Assembly: GCA_944327365.1 (NCBI GenBank)
Contig: CALVHI010000006.1
Location: 1-40,104, forward strand
DNA from: an uncultured Bacilli bacterium
GTDB taxonomy: Bacteria > Bacillota_I > Bacilli_A > RF39 > UBA660
Direction: 5' to 3'
DNA: 40,104 bases
Under the pieces are notes generated by a model, which had not been told where the DNA came from, did not search any database, and saw nothing but the letters and a program-made list of their open reading frames with translations. Shown in pieces: positions 1-7,699 of the stretch (positions are counted from its first letter, which is position 1; each line of letters begins with the position of its first letter). The position numbers and the translations under genes are program-made.

Positions 1-72
1 TATTTTTTTAATAATTAAATCAGGAGTACTCTTAAATTCTTCTTGTATTCTTTTAACAATCTTATTTTCCAT
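1..72 (-). CDS. Truncated N-terminus of an unrecognised protein
   Basis: Only the first 24 codons lie in the window; the gene runs off the left edge. The start is the ATG whose reverse complement ends at 72, with an AGGTGG ribosome-binding site 5 bases upstream on the minus strand (78-83). The visible residues are a lysine/glutamate-rich amphipathic stretch beginning MENKIVKRIQEEF. Function cannot be assigned. It is divergent from the RhuM-Doc gene. Confidence 0.55.
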   Translation of the reverse strand, partial: MENKIVKRIQEEFKSTPDLIIKKI

Positions 73-288
73 AGCATCCACCTAAAATTATTATTGGTAA
101 AATCAGTTATTCTATGCAAAAAAGTATTAGTTATAAATTAATAGAGAATAGATTTTTAAGATATAAAAAAGAATGATAAGGATTGTAAATATTATGTAAA
201 TAATTTGAAAATAAAAAAGGAAGTAAGAAATATGTGGGTAATAAATAATAGAGAGGAGTGTAACTTTTATTTGATGGGAGGTTTTATA

Positions 289-1242
289 TTGAAAAATGAA
301 ATTATAATATTTGAAAATCAAAATGTAAAACTAGAAGTAAACATGAAAGATGAAACAGTATGGTTATCACTAGATCAAATGGCTAAATTATTTGATAGGG
401 ATAAATCAGTAATTTCTAGACATATCAAAAATGTATTAGAAGAAGAATTAAAAGATGAAGTGGTTATTGCAAAATTTGCAACAACCACTAAACATGGGGC
501 TATAGAGGGAAAAACACAAACGAAGGAAGTAGAGTACTACAATTTAGATATGATTATATCAGTTGGTTACCGGGTTAAATCTAAAAATGGTGTAATATTT
601 AGAAAATGGGCAAATAAAATATTAAAAGATTACTTAATAAAAGGATATGCAGTAAATGAGAAAAGATTAGAATATTTAGAGAAAACTATAAAATTAATAG
701 ATATAGCAAGTCGTAATTTAGAAGGGCTAGATAATGTAGAAGCTAGTGATATCATCAAAGTATTACAAAGATACACAAAATCACTAGATTTATTAGATGA
801 TTATGATCATAAAAGCCTAACAAAACCAAAGGGAATCAAAAGTGAAGAAAAGATAACTTACAAAAATTGTATAGATATTATTAAAACATTAAAATTTAAT
901 GAGAAAAGCGAAATATTTGCCATAGAAAGAGATAAAGGATTAGAAAGTATAATAGGTAATATTTATCAAACTTTTGATGGTAAAGATGTGTATGAAAGTA
1001 TTGAAGAAAAAGCGGCTAATTTTTTGTATACTTGTGTGAAAAACCATGTATTTATTGATGGAAACAAAAGAATTGCTGCAACCCTTTTTATTTATTTCTT
1101 ACAATTTTATGACATTTTATATGTAAATGATAGTCCTATTATAGATAACAATACTCTAGCATCTCTAACTCTTTTAATCGCTGAATCGAATCCTAAAGAA
1201 AAGGAACTACTAATTGGATTAATTATGAATTTTTTAACTTGA
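289..1242 (+). CDS. RhuM-family protein fused to a Doc/Fic domain
   Basis: A 317-residue fusion. Residues about 1-125 match the RhuM ('virulence protein RhuM', COG3943) family, with a DNA-binding-like N-terminus (WLSLDQMAKLF, KSVISRHIKNVL) and YYNLDMIISVGYRVKS. The C-terminal third is a death-on-curing Fic domain with motif HVFIDGNKRIA, the Doc variant (GNKR rather than GNGR). Doc proteins phosphorylate and Fic proteins AMPylate targets; the target here is unknown. I chose the TTG at 289 because GGGAGG sits 7 bases before it and the RhuM homology begins there; TTG 205 and ATG 232 upstream are in frame but have poorer sites. No antitoxin-sized partner lies beside it. A strong terminator follows. 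Confidence 0.85.
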   Translation: MKNEIIIFENQNVKLEVNMKDETVWLSLDQMAKLFDRDKSVISRHIKNVLEEELKDEVVIAKFATTTKHGAIEGKTQTKEVEYYNLDMIISVGYRVKSKNGVIFRKWANKILKDYLIKGYAVNEKRLEYLEKTIKLIDIASRNLEGLDNVEASDIIKVLQRYTKSLDLLDDYDHKSLTKPKGIKSEEKITYKNCIDIIKTLKFNEKSEIFAIERDKGLESIIGNIYQTFDGKDVYESIEEKAANFLYTCVKNHVFIDGNKRIAATLFIYFLQFYDILYVNDSPIIDNNTLASLTLLIAESNPKEKELLIGLIMNFLT

Positions 1243-1303
1243 ATTGGAGATATTCTCGATTCATGTTTTCTAATTTACTCCATTTTGGACATTTTTACAA
1301 CAA

Positions 1304-1347
1304 AAAACTATCGATTTTTCTTTATTTTTTCGATAGTTTTATTTTTT
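1304..1347 (+). terminator. Rho-independent terminator after RhuM-Doc
   Basis: An 11-bp perfect inverted repeat (AAAACTATCGA, 1304-1314, with its complement at 1330-1340) is followed by a T-run. The A-run on its left side would let it also act on the reverse strand. Confidence 0.85.
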
Positions 1348-1426
1348 TCTAACTTACGAGTGTTTACTATTTTAATTAACATAAATATTTTAGTTTTGGC
1401 TGCCGCTTATTTTTTACAAAAAACAA

Positions 1427-1455
1427 TTGACTTCACAGGCATTTTAGTGTAATAT
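1427..1455 (+). promoter_or_regulatory. SigA-type promoter for tRNA-Ser
   Basis: TTGACT (1427-1432), 17-base spacer, TAATAT (1450-1455), about 20 bases before the tRNA. Confidence 0.75.
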
Positions 1456-1476
1456 TAAAGAGTACTTAATTTAAAT

Positions 1477-1569
1477 GGAGTAGTACTCAAGAGGCTGAAG
1501 AGGGGTCCCTGCTAAGGATCTAGGTCGGCGAATGCTGGCGCGGAGGTTCAAATCCTCTCTACTCCGCCA
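1477..1569 (+). tRNA. tRNA-Ser (GCT)
   Basis: The acceptor arms GGAGTAG (1477-1483) and CTACTCC (1559-1565) pair perfectly, followed by discriminator G and an encoded CCA (1567-1569). The anticodon stem 1504-1508/1516-1520 encloses loop CTGCTAA with anticodon GCT (1511-1513), reading AGC/AGU serine codons. The long variable arm (about 1521-1541) is the class II form expected of tRNA-Ser. The T loop is TTCAAAT. A promoter precedes it and a terminator follows. Confidence 0.95.
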
Positions 1570-1582
1570 TAAGAATTTGAAT

Positions 1583-1600
1583 GCCCTATTTGGGCTTTTT
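1583..1600 (+). terminator. Terminator after tRNA-Ser
   Basis: GCCC (1583-1586), a 5-base loop, GGGC (1592-1595) and TTTTT. The stem is short but sits directly behind the tRNA. Confidence 0.7.
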
Positions 1601-1632
1601 CTATTGATAAAGATAGTAAAACAGGTGAGTAT

Positions 1633-2055
1633 ATGAAAGAATCAGGCATCAATTTAATTAAAAAGTTTCATTTAGAAGAATTAAATATCGATTTTATGGG
1701 TTATGAATTAAAACCAAATGATATCTTTACATTTCACCATTTATTAATTCCAAGTTGTAAAAAAGGTCCTTATGTAGAATGTAATGGAGTGATTTTATGT
1801 TGTTCTACATCTCATCCGTATCTTCATGTAATTGAAAATACAGACTATGACATGTTTTTAAGTATTACTAGTGAGATGTTAGATGAATTAATAAAAGGCT
1901 ATGTAGATAAAGAAAACTTACTGCTTATCCATGATATACTGAATTCTTTTGAAAAAGAATATATTATAACTGGCCGTTGCCCATTGAAAGTAAAGCCAGA
2001 ATATTTTAAAAGATCGTGTTTAGAAGAAAAAATGGCAAGAAAAAGAGTATTATAA
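1633..2055 (+). CDS. Small HNH-like protein
   Basis: A 140-residue protein with no signal peptide or membrane segment. A central stretch resembles an HNH nuclease core: a His-His pair (residues 35-36, FTFHHLLIP), a glycine, Asn51 (NGVILC), then His61 and His65 (SHPYLHVIE). This spacing fits the beta-beta-alpha metal fold, although classical zinc-binding CxxC pairs are incomplete. The ATG at 1633 has AGGTGAG just upstream. It lies between tRNA-Ser and the reverse yidD gene, which ends 2 bases after it. HNH identity is my inference from the motif; it could be a non-catalytic relative. Confidence 0.6.
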   Translation: MKESGINLIKKFHLEELNIDFMGYELKPNDIFTFHHLLIPSCKKGPYVECNGVILCCSTSHPYLHVIENTDYDMFLSITSEMLDELIKGYVDKENLLLIHDILNSFEKEYIITGRCPLKVKPEYFKRSCLEEKMARKRVL

Positions 2056-2057
2056 AA

Positions 2058-2276
2058 TTATTTTTTCTTAGGAGGTACTAAATCAATTCCCCCCTTTGAA
2101 AAAGGATTGCATTTTAAAATTCTTTTGATTATAAGAAAGGTCCCTTTAAAAAAACCATGAACTTCTAATGCTTCAATAGCATAATTACTACAAGTAGGAT
2201 AGTACCGACAGTGGTTATGAATATCCCCGGGGATTGATTGATATAATCTAATTAACTTAATTAAAATCTTTTTCAT
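2058..2276 (-). CDS. yidD: Membrane protein insertion efficiency factor YidD
   Basis: A 72-residue protein with the YidD signature: an N-terminal amphipathic helix ([10 protein letters not shown]), then [19 protein letters not shown] with the conserved cysteines, and the [16 protein letters not shown] helix followed by a GGIDLVPP tail. The family helps the YidC pathway insert inner-membrane proteins. In many Firmicutes it lies beside rnpA/yidC, but here it stands alone between an HNH-like gene and an HTH gene. The start at 2276 has GAGTG upstream on the minus strand; two further ATG codons upstream in frame (2282, 2285) are possible. Length is normal for the family. Confidence 0.93.
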   Translation of the reverse strand: MKKILIKLIRLYQSIPGDIHNHCRYYPTCSNYAIEALEVHGFFKGTFLIIKRILKCNPFSKGGIDLVPPKKK

Positions 2277-2330
2277 GTGCATCACTCTTATTTTAACACA
2301 AAGATTTTGTAAACTCTACTATAAGTCGAT

Positions 2331-2339
2331 TGCTATAAC
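2331..2339 (+). promoter_or_regulatory. Extended -10 element before the HTH membrane protein
   Basis: TGCTATAAC (2331-2339) has the TGn extension. A TTGTAA at 2307-2312 is 21 bases upstream, too far for a good -35 element. Confidence 0.4.
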
Positions 2340-2375
2340 ATAATTTTTATTTTACAATAAGGCTAGGTGAGAAGC

Positions 2376-3137
2376 ATGAACAATGAAAAATTTGGTAAAC
2401 TCATAAGTGAAGCGCGTAAAGAAAAAAGTTTAACACAAAAAAAACTGGCCAAAATACTAAATGTAACGGATAAAGCCATATCTAAATGGGAAAGGGGCAA
2501 ATCATATCCTGATATATCTTTATTAGAACCACTAAGTGAAGCTTTAAATATCAGTGTAGTAGAATTATTAAAAGGTGAAAAAACAGATAAAAGAGAAAAT
2601 GAAGATTTAATATTAAATGCAATGAATTTATATAAAGAAGAAACAAAGAAAAAAATGATAAAGAAGAGAAGAAATATTTTTATTGTAACTATTATTATTT
2701 TACTAATCGTTTTAGGGATAACATTTTTAATATGGCAGGCGAGCAAACCAAAATATAGTGAAGACCATGTTTTTGTGCAGTTTTATATTCCTAATACTGG
2801 AAATATTAAAGGAGAAGTGGATATTGATGAATTTATTTCCATAAGCCCTGACTTTGCTATCGGTGCGAATCAATATGGTTATGCAGTATTTATTAATCCT
2901 GATAAAGCATTTACAAGGCTATTAAAAGATTATAAGGCAGGAATTGATTTAATTAAAAAAGAATTTAAACTTGGAAAATTGACTAAAAATAATTTTGTGA
3001 TTTATGAAATTTATGGTGCTCAAGTAACAACAGGAACAGATAAAGAAAAAAAAGAAGCAGGATTTATAAGCAGAGTTTTAGATATTTATGAAAATAGTTT
3101 TAGTATCGATACAATTGATCAAATGATGTTCCATTAA
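2376..3137 (+). CDS. XRE-type HTH protein with a membrane anchor and outer domain
   Basis: A 253-residue protein. Residues about 5-60 form an XRE/HTH_3 DNA-binding domain (LISEARKEKSLTQKKLAKIL, then VTDKAISKWERGKSYPDISLL). A basic stretch (KKKMIKKRR) precedes one membrane helix at about 92-112 (NIFIVTIIILLIVLGITFLI), placing the last 140 residues outside the cell. That outer part matches no family I recognise. HTH-TM architecture is common in Firmicute membrane-tethered regulators whose outer domain senses something. ATG 2376 has AGGTGA upstream; a GTG 9 bases earlier is in frame but lacks a site. It is monocistronic. Confidence 0.8.
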   Translation: MNNEKFGKLISEARKEKSLTQKKLAKILNVTDKAISKWERGKSYPDISLLEPLSEALNISVVELLKGEKTDKRENEDLILNAMNLYKEETKKKMIKKRRNIFIVTIIILLIVLGITFLIWQASKPKYSEDHVFVQFYIPNTGNIKGEVDIDEFISISPDFAIGANQYGYAVFINPDKAFTRLLKDYKAGIDLIKKEFKLGKLTKNNFVIYEIYGAQVTTGTDKEKKEAGFISRVLDIYENSFSIDTIDQMMFH

Positions 3138-3235
3138 AAAATTACTCTTTAAGCATTATTTATATTATACTAGACTTATTTCAGGTTTTAAACTGTAAAC
3201 GTTTATTCAAATAAAATTCTTCAAAAAGCACGAAT

Positions 3236-3260
3236 CAAGTAAATATTTACTTGTTTTTTT
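3236..3260 (+). terminator. Palindromic terminator before rpsB
   Basis: The 18-base palindrome CAAGTAAATATTTACTTG (3236-3253) is followed by seven Ts. It ends the HTH gene's transcript. Its right half overlaps the -35 region of the rpsB promoter. Confidence 0.7.
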
Positions 3261-3279
3261 ATATAATATATAGTAAAAT
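3251..3279 (+). promoter_or_regulatory. Promoter for rpsB-tsf
   Basis: TTGTTT (3251-3256), 17-base spacer, TAAAAT (3274-3279). A TATAAT lies inside the spacer (3262-3267), so more than one start is possible. Confidence 0.55.
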
Positions 3280-3320
3280 ACTGATTGGCAAATAAATTGC
3301 AAATACACATTAATATTTAG

Positions 3321-3357
3321 TGATATGCCGAGTGTCACGAAGAGTGGTGGTGTATCA
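3321..3357 (+). promoter_or_regulatory. Structured leader upstream of rpsB
   Basis: TGATATGCC (3321-3329) pairs over nine positions (two G-U) with GGTGTATCA (3349-3357), enclosing a 19-base loop that can form an inner GTGTCAC/GTGGTG-type stem. It is transcribed from the promoter above and lies 45 bases before the rpsB start. It could be an autoregulatory S2-binding site; that role is inference. Confidence 0.45.
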
Positions 3358-3402
3358 TGTTTGAAAATGTTAAGAGGTAAAAACGAAAGGATGGTGCTAT
3401 TT

Positions 3403-4353
3403 ATGGCCGTTGTTTCTATGAGTTATTTATTAGAAGCAGGTGTTCATTTTGGACATCAAACAAAAAGATGGAATCCAAAGATGAAAGAATACATTTTTGG
3501 AGCAAGAGAAGATATTTATATTATCGATCTTGAAAAAACAACTACATTACTTGAGGAAGCATATGCTGAAATCAAGAAAATTGCTCTTAATGGTGGGACT
3601 TTCTTGTTTGTTGGAACGAAAAAACAAGCTGGAGAAGCAACAAAAGAAGAAGCGCAAAGAAGTAATTCTTATTATGTAACGGAAAGATGGTTAGGTGGTA
3701 CACTAACAAATTTTAGAACAATTAGAAGAAGAGTAAGAAGACTTGAAGAAATTGAAGAAATGGAAAAAACTGGTAAATTTGAAGTTTTACCTAAAAAAGA
3801 AGTAATTGGGCTTAAAAAAGAATATGATAAGTTAAATAAAATCTTATGTGGTATTAGAAACATGAGTAAACTTCCAAATGCTTTAATTATTGTTGATCCT
3901 AAAAAAGAGATTAATGCTATTAGAGAAGCTAGAAAACTAAGAATTCCAGTATTTGGTATTGTGGATACAAATTGTGATCCTGATGATGTTGATTTTGTTA
4001 TACCTGGTAATGATGATGCTGTAAGAAGCGTTAAAGTACTTTTAGGGGTATTAAGTAATGCTATTTGTGAGGCAAGAGGTCTTGAAATAGTTGATTATGT
4101 AACAGAAGAAGACAAAAAGTCAAATAAAGAAGTAAAAATGGATGACATTATGAAAGAAGAGGATTCTAAAAAAGCAGAAGAATCTAAAAATAGTGTAGTA
4201 ATAGAAGAAGTTAAAGAAGAAAAAGTAGAAGAAGCTCCTGAAAAAAGTTTAGAAGATATGACTTTAGCAGAATTGAAGAAAGTAGCTAAAGAAAAGGGAA
4301 TTAAAGGGTATTCTTCTATGAAAAAAGATGAGCTTATAAAAACATTAAAATAA
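3403..4353 (+). CDS. rpsB: 30S ribosomal protein S2 with an added C-terminal Rho_N/SAP-like tail
   Basis: A 316-residue S2. The canonical body begins [19 protein letters not shown] and contains [31 protein letters not shown] and the P[15 protein letters not shown] region, ending near residue 235. An acidic, lysine-rich linker of about 45 residues follows. Residues 284-316 then form a helix-extended-loop-helix unit ([20 protein letters not shown], then KDELI) like the Rho N-terminal/SAP fold. A nearly identical tail occurs on L20 in this window. ATG 3403 is chosen because S2 homology starts there, with an AGGATGGTG site upstream; ATG 3391 is in frame but abuts its own GG. tsf follows 12 bases downstream. 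Confidence 0.97.
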   Translation: MAVVSMSYLLEAGVHFGHQTKRWNPKMKEYIFGAREDIYIIDLEKTTTLLEEAYAEIKKIALNGGTFLFVGTKKQAGEATKEEAQRSNSYYVTERWLGGTLTNFRTIRRRVRRLEEIEEMEKTGKFEVLPKKEVIGLKKEYDKLNKILCGIRNMSKLPNALIIVDPKKEINAIREARKLRIPVFGIVDTNCDPDDVDFVIPGNDDAVRSVKVLLGVLSNAICEARGLEIVDYVTEEDKKSNKEVKMDDIMKEEDSKKAEESKNSVVIEEVKEEKVEEAPEKSLEDMTLAELKKVAKEKGIKGYSSMKKDELIKTLK

Positions 4354-4365
4354 AGGAGGATATAT

Positions 4366-5244
4366 ATGGAAGTTACTGCTACAATGGTAAAAGAGCTTCG
4401 TGAAGTAACCGGAGCTGGCATGATGGATTGTAAAAAAGCTTTAGCAGAATGCAATGGAGATATGACTGCTAGCATTGAATGGCTAAGAGAAAAGGGAATA
4501 GCTAAAAGTGCCAAGAAAGAAGCTCGTATTGCTGCTGAAGGACTTGCTAGTATTTATATTAAAGATAATAAAGCCGTTATTCTAGAAGTAAATAGTGAAA
4601 CAGACTTTGTAAGTAAAAATGAAGAATTTACAGGTATGATTGATACAATTGGGTCATCTATTTTAAATAGTGATGCAAAGGATTTAGATAGTGCATTGAA
4701 AGTTAAGACAACTGATGGAACAATAGAGGAATTAATTATAGCTAAAACAGCAAAAATTGGTGAAAAGTTATCCCTTAGAAGACTTGAGGTAGTTGTTAAG
4801 AATGATGATGAAGTATTTGGCTCATATCTTCACATGGGAGGTAAAATAGTTTCTTTAGTTGTGATAAAAGGCGCTAATGAAAGTGTTGCTAAAGATGTTG
4901 CTATGCAAGCAGTTGCTATGCATCCAAGCTATGTATTTGTTAGTGACATTCCAAAAGAAGTTATTGCTTCAGAAAGAAAAGTTCAAAAAGAACTTGCTAT
5001 GTCTGAAGGAAAACCTGCCGATATTGCTGAAAAAATGGTTGAAGGAAGAATGAAGAAGTTTTACAAAGATGTATGTTTAGCTGAACAGCCATTTATTAAA
5101 GATGGAGACATTTCTGTTTTAGACTATGTAAAGAAAAATAACGGAGAAATAAAGAAAGTAATTCGTTATGAAGTAGGCGAAGGATTGGAAAAAAGAAGTG
5201 AAAACTTTGCTGAAGAAGTAATGAATCAAGTAAAAGGAAACTAA
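4366..5244 (+). CDS. tsf: Elongation factor Ts
   Basis: A 292-residue EF-Ts, the guanine nucleotide exchange factor for EF-Tu. The N-terminal UBA-like domain carries LREVTGAGMMDCKKAL, and EVNSETDFVSKNEEF is the conserved EF-Tu-contacting stretch. Two core subdomains follow (HMGGKIVSLVVIKG; VAMHPSYVF; AEQPFIKD). Length is typical. An AAGGAGG site sits 6 bases before the ATG. It is cotranscribed with rpsB, the standard pair, but the terminator overlapping its stop separates it from frr, and pyrH is missing from the usual next position. Confidence 0.98.
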   Translation: MEVTATMVKELREVTGAGMMDCKKALAECNGDMTASIEWLREKGIAKSAKKEARIAAEGLASIYIKDNKAVILEVNSETDFVSKNEEFTGMIDTIGSSILNSDAKDLDSALKVKTTDGTIEELIIAKTAKIGEKLSLRRLEVVVKNDDEVFGSYLHMGGKIVSLVVIKGANESVAKDVAMQAVAMHPSYVFVSDIPKEVIASERKVQKELAMSEGKPADIAEKMVEGRMKKFYKDVCLAEQPFIKDGDISVLDYVKKNNGEIKKVIRYEVGEGLEKRSENFAEEVMNQVKGN

Positions 5245-5257
5245 AAAGTTTCTTTTT
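5237..5257 (+). terminator. Terminator overlapping the tsf stop
   Basis: GAAACT (5237-5242), AAAA loop, AGTTTC (5247-5252) and TTTTT. The tsf stop codon lies at the top of the stem and in the loop. Confidence 0.75.
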
Positions 5258-5312
5258 CTATACACTAATTTAACATCATAAATAGATTTTTCTAAATTTT
5301 AATAAAAAGAAA

Positions 5313-5321
5313 TGCTATAAT
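5313..5321 (+). promoter_or_regulatory. Extended -10 promoter element
   Basis: TGCTATAAT (5313-5321), a perfect extended -10, 18 bases before the next start codon; no clear -35. Confidence 0.55.
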
Positions 5322-5339
5322 AAAGATGTGGTGAAGAAA

Positions 5340-5915
5340 ATGAATAAAAGGTTTAAAAACGGATTGCAAATAGGTCTTATTATTTTAATTATTATTGGTT
5401 TTATTTTTGTAGGAACTCGTGACTTTACAGAAGAAGTAGTCGTAGATAATTTAAGATTTGATCAAGAATATAGTAATGTTAGTTCCCAAAATGTTTTTAA
5501 ATATGCGACTGCTATAGAAGTCTATGCTGCTTTAAATAATGATGCTATTATTTTTATGGGGTATAATGAGAATATTTGGAGTGGTTATTATGCTGATTTA
5601 TTAAATGAAGCTGCTAAAGAAAGTGGGATTAAAGAAATTTTATATTATGATTTTTATGAAGACCGCGAAAATAAAAATGCAACCTATCAAAGTATTGTTT
5701 TAGCCTTAGGAAATTATTTATATACTTTAGACGATGGATCAAAAGAAATTTATGCTCCAACTCTTGTTATAGTAAAAGATGGTAAAATTATTGCTTTTGA
5801 TAGTACAACTTCAATTACTAAAGGAAATATAAATCCTGATGAATATTGGACAAATTATCGCAAGGGGATACAATATAATATTTTTTTAACGATGTTTAAG
5901 CAGTATTTATCGTGA
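5340..5915 (+). CDS. Membrane-anchored thioredoxin-fold protein without active-site cysteines
   Basis: A 191-residue protein. One N-terminal helix (residues about 9-27, LQIGLIILIIIGFIFVG) anchors it; the remainder faces outside. The layout is thioredoxin-like: a strand AIIFMGY, then NENIWSGYYADLLNEAAKES where a redox protein would carry CxxC, then ILYYDF, and IYAPTLVIVKDGKIIAF with the cis-proline region. The protein has no cysteine, so it cannot act as a thiol oxidoreductase; it may be structural or bind peptides. ATG 5340 has GGTGA 5 bases before it; GTG 5328 is in frame but has no good site. It occupies the pyrH position between tsf and frr. Confidence 0.65.
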   Translation: MNKRFKNGLQIGLIILIIIGFIFVGTRDFTEEVVVDNLRFDQEYSNVSSQNVFKYATAIEVYAALNNDAIIFMGYNENIWSGYYADLLNEAAKESGIKEILYYDFYEDRENKNATYQSIVLALGNYLYTLDDGSKEIYAPTLVIVKDGKIIAFDSTTSITKGNINPDEYWTNYRKGIQYNIFLTMFKQYLS

Positions 5916-5921
5916 AATTAA

Positions 5922-5950
5922 TTGTAAAAGTAAAGAACTTTAAGTATAAT
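5922..5950 (+). promoter_or_regulatory. Promoter for frr
   Basis: TTGTAA (5922-5927), 17-base spacer, TATAAT (5945-5950), 36 bases before the frr start. It gives frr transcription independent of rpsB-tsf. Confidence 0.75.
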
Positions 5951-5985
5951 AGTAGTATAAATAATTTTTTAGGAGGAATATTAAT

Positions 5986-6516
5986 ATGAATGAAGTAAAA
6001 ATAAAATTTGAAAAAACGATAGAAAGTTTAGATGCTAGGTTATTAAATATTCGGGCAGGAAGAGCGAATCCCGCTATGTTAAATGGAATTAGTGCTAGTT
6101 ATTATGGCACTTTAACCCCAATCCAATCTTTAGCTAATATTACTGTACCAGAAGCACGTACTTTAATGATCAAGCCATTTGATAAAAGCGCTTTAAAAGA
6201 AATAGAGCGAGCTATTAATGAAGCTAATATCGGAATTACTCCGGTAAATAATGGTGAAACAATCATTTTAACTATACCAGAACTTACTGAAGAGAAAAGA
6301 AGAGAATATGTTAAGATGGCGAAATCTGTTTGTGAAGAAGCAAAAATTGCTTTAAGAAATATTAGACAAGACGCAAATAATGAAATTAAAAAAATGGAAT
6401 TACCAGAAGACGAAGAAAAATTATATTTAGAAGATATACAGAATTTAGTAAATGAATATAATAAAAAGATAGAAGAAATATTTAAAGAAAAAGAAACAGA
6501 ATTAATGAGGGTATGA
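5986..6516 (+). CDS. frr: Ribosome recycling factor
   Basis: A 176-residue RRF, slightly shorter than the usual 185. It shows the family marks LLNIRAGRANPAMLNGI, YYGTLTPIQSLANITVPEAR, LMIKPFDKS, INEANIGITPVNNGE and KMAKSVCEEAKIALRNIRQD. With EF-G it splits post-termination ribosomes. AGGAGG sits 7 bases before the ATG and a consensus promoter lies just upstream. The end contains the ribosome-binding site for the membrane protein that follows after one base. Confidence 0.97.
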   Translation: MNEVKIKFEKTIESLDARLLNIRAGRANPAMLNGISASYYGTLTPIQSLANITVPEARTLMIKPFDKSALKEIERAINEANIGITPVNNGETIILTIPELTEEKRREYVKMAKSVCEEAKIALRNIRQDANNEIKKMELPEDEEKLYLEDIQNLVNEYNKKIEEIFKEKETELMRV

Positions 6517-6517
6517 T

Positions 6518-7684
6518 ATGAAGAAAAATATTAAGGAAGTTGATAGTAAGGAAGTAAATGAAGTCGTATCTTTAACAAAAAAAATATTAAAGTTACTTTA
6601 TATTGTCATGGTGGTAGCTATTGTTTTATGTGGTACAATCATTTTAAAAAATTTAAATATTTTAAATATTTTACTTACATTCCTTAAAGTATTATCTCCT
6701 TTATTTATTGGCTTTGTTATTGCTTGGCTATTTAATCCAATTGTAAAAAAACTATATCAAAAAGGTATTCCTAGAATTGTGGGAAGTATTTTAGTTTATG
6801 TTATCTTTTTAATATTTATCTATATATTTTTAAGGATTTTAGTTCCAACTTTATATTCACAAATCAATGAACTTATTGCTACTCTTCCTTCTATTTTAGA
6901 TAAGTTTAGCAATTTTGCAGATGATTTAATTAATCAAATTTCTATTAGTGGAATTGATTTAACCGGATTTAAGGAAAATTTATTTAATGGGGCAGGAAGT
7001 TATCTTGTTAACCTCACAAATTCTCTTCCTACTTCTTTAATCGGTATATTAGGAAGTTTAGCATCAGGTATCGGAACGGTTTTAATTAGTTTAGTTATTG
7101 GTTTATATATGCTCTTTGACTTTGATGCTATATCAAAACATTTTCTAAAATTAGTTCCAAATAAAAATAAATATGAAATAGAAGTATTAATAACAGACAT
7201 TGGCAGACAGGTAAGAAAAACAATTAGTGGAACTTTATTAGTAGCATTTATGGTTTTTGTCTGTGATACGATTGGCTTTGCAATAGTAGGGTTAAATGCT
7301 CCATTGTTATTTGGGCTATTTTGTGGTTTAACTGATTTAATTCCATATATTGGTCCATATATTGGTGGAGCTGCAGCAGTAATTGTTGGCTTTAGTCAAG
7401 GAACAATTACGGGAATAGCGGTATTAATTATTTGTATTGTCGTCCAACTTTTAGAAAATTATGTTTTACAACCTGTAGTGATGAGCAAAACGACTCATTT
7501 ACATCCTGTTACCATTATGATTGGTTTATTAATTTTTGCCCATTATTTTGGAATTATTGGTATGATTCTTGCTACTCCATGTATAGCTCTTTTAAAAGTA
7601 ATATTTAAATTTATTGTTAAAAAATATAATTTATTTAAAGATGATGAAGTATTATTAAAAGAAGTACTCAAAGATGATTATTAG
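6518..7684 (+). CDS. AI-2E family transporter
   Basis: A 388-residue multipass membrane protein of the AI-2E/PerM family (PF01594). It has a short basic cytoplasmic N-terminus, two early helix pairs (about 29-75 and 85-112), the long loop with QINELIATLPSIL, and a C-terminal membrane bundle including GLFCGLTDLIPYIGPYIGG and LQPVVMSKTTHLHPVTIMIG, the family's most conserved segment. Members include the TqsA AI-2 exporter and Na+/H+ antiporters, so the substrate is not fixed. Translation is probably coupled to frr: the GAGGG site is inside frr. Its last codons form one arm of a terminator and its stop overlaps that of the reverse-strand regulator. Confidence 0.9.
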   Translation: MKKNIKEVDSKEVNEVVSLTKKILKLLYIVMVVAIVLCGTIILKNLNILNILLTFLKVLSPLFIGFVIAWLFNPIVKKLYQKGIPRIVGSILVYVIFLIFIYIFLRILVPTLYSQINELIATLPSILDKFSNFADDLINQISISGIDLTGFKENLFNGAGSYLVNLTNSLPTSLIGILGSLASGIGTVLISLVIGLYMLFDFDAISKHFLKLVPNKNKYEIEVLITDIGRQVRKTISGTLLVAFMVFVCDTIGFAIVGLNAPLLFGLFCGLTDLIPYIGPYIGGAAAVIVGFSQGTITGIAVLIICIVVQLLENYVLQPVVMSKTTHLHPVTIMIGLLIFAHYFGIIGMILATPCIALLKVIFKFIVKKYNLFKDDEVLLKEVLKDDY

Positions 7685-7699
7685 AGTACTTCTTTTTTT
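7661..7699 (+). terminator. Terminator built into the ends of two convergent genes
   Basis: GAAGTACTC (7661-7669) and its exact complement GAGTACTTC (7684-7692) flank a 14-base loop and are followed by TTTTTTT. The left arm is coding in the AI-2E gene and the right arm is coding in the reverse regulator. On the minus strand the hairpin is followed only by TTTTAAT, so it works best for the plus strand. Confidence 0.85.

Noticed and set aside
127-321. Reverse-strand 64-codon open frame
   Set aside because: Low-complexity Ile/Tyr/Phe translation of AT-rich DNA opposite the RhuM start, with no support.
3325-3402. N-terminal extension of S2
   Set aside because: S2 homology begins at 3403; the upstream codons fall in a likely structured leader.
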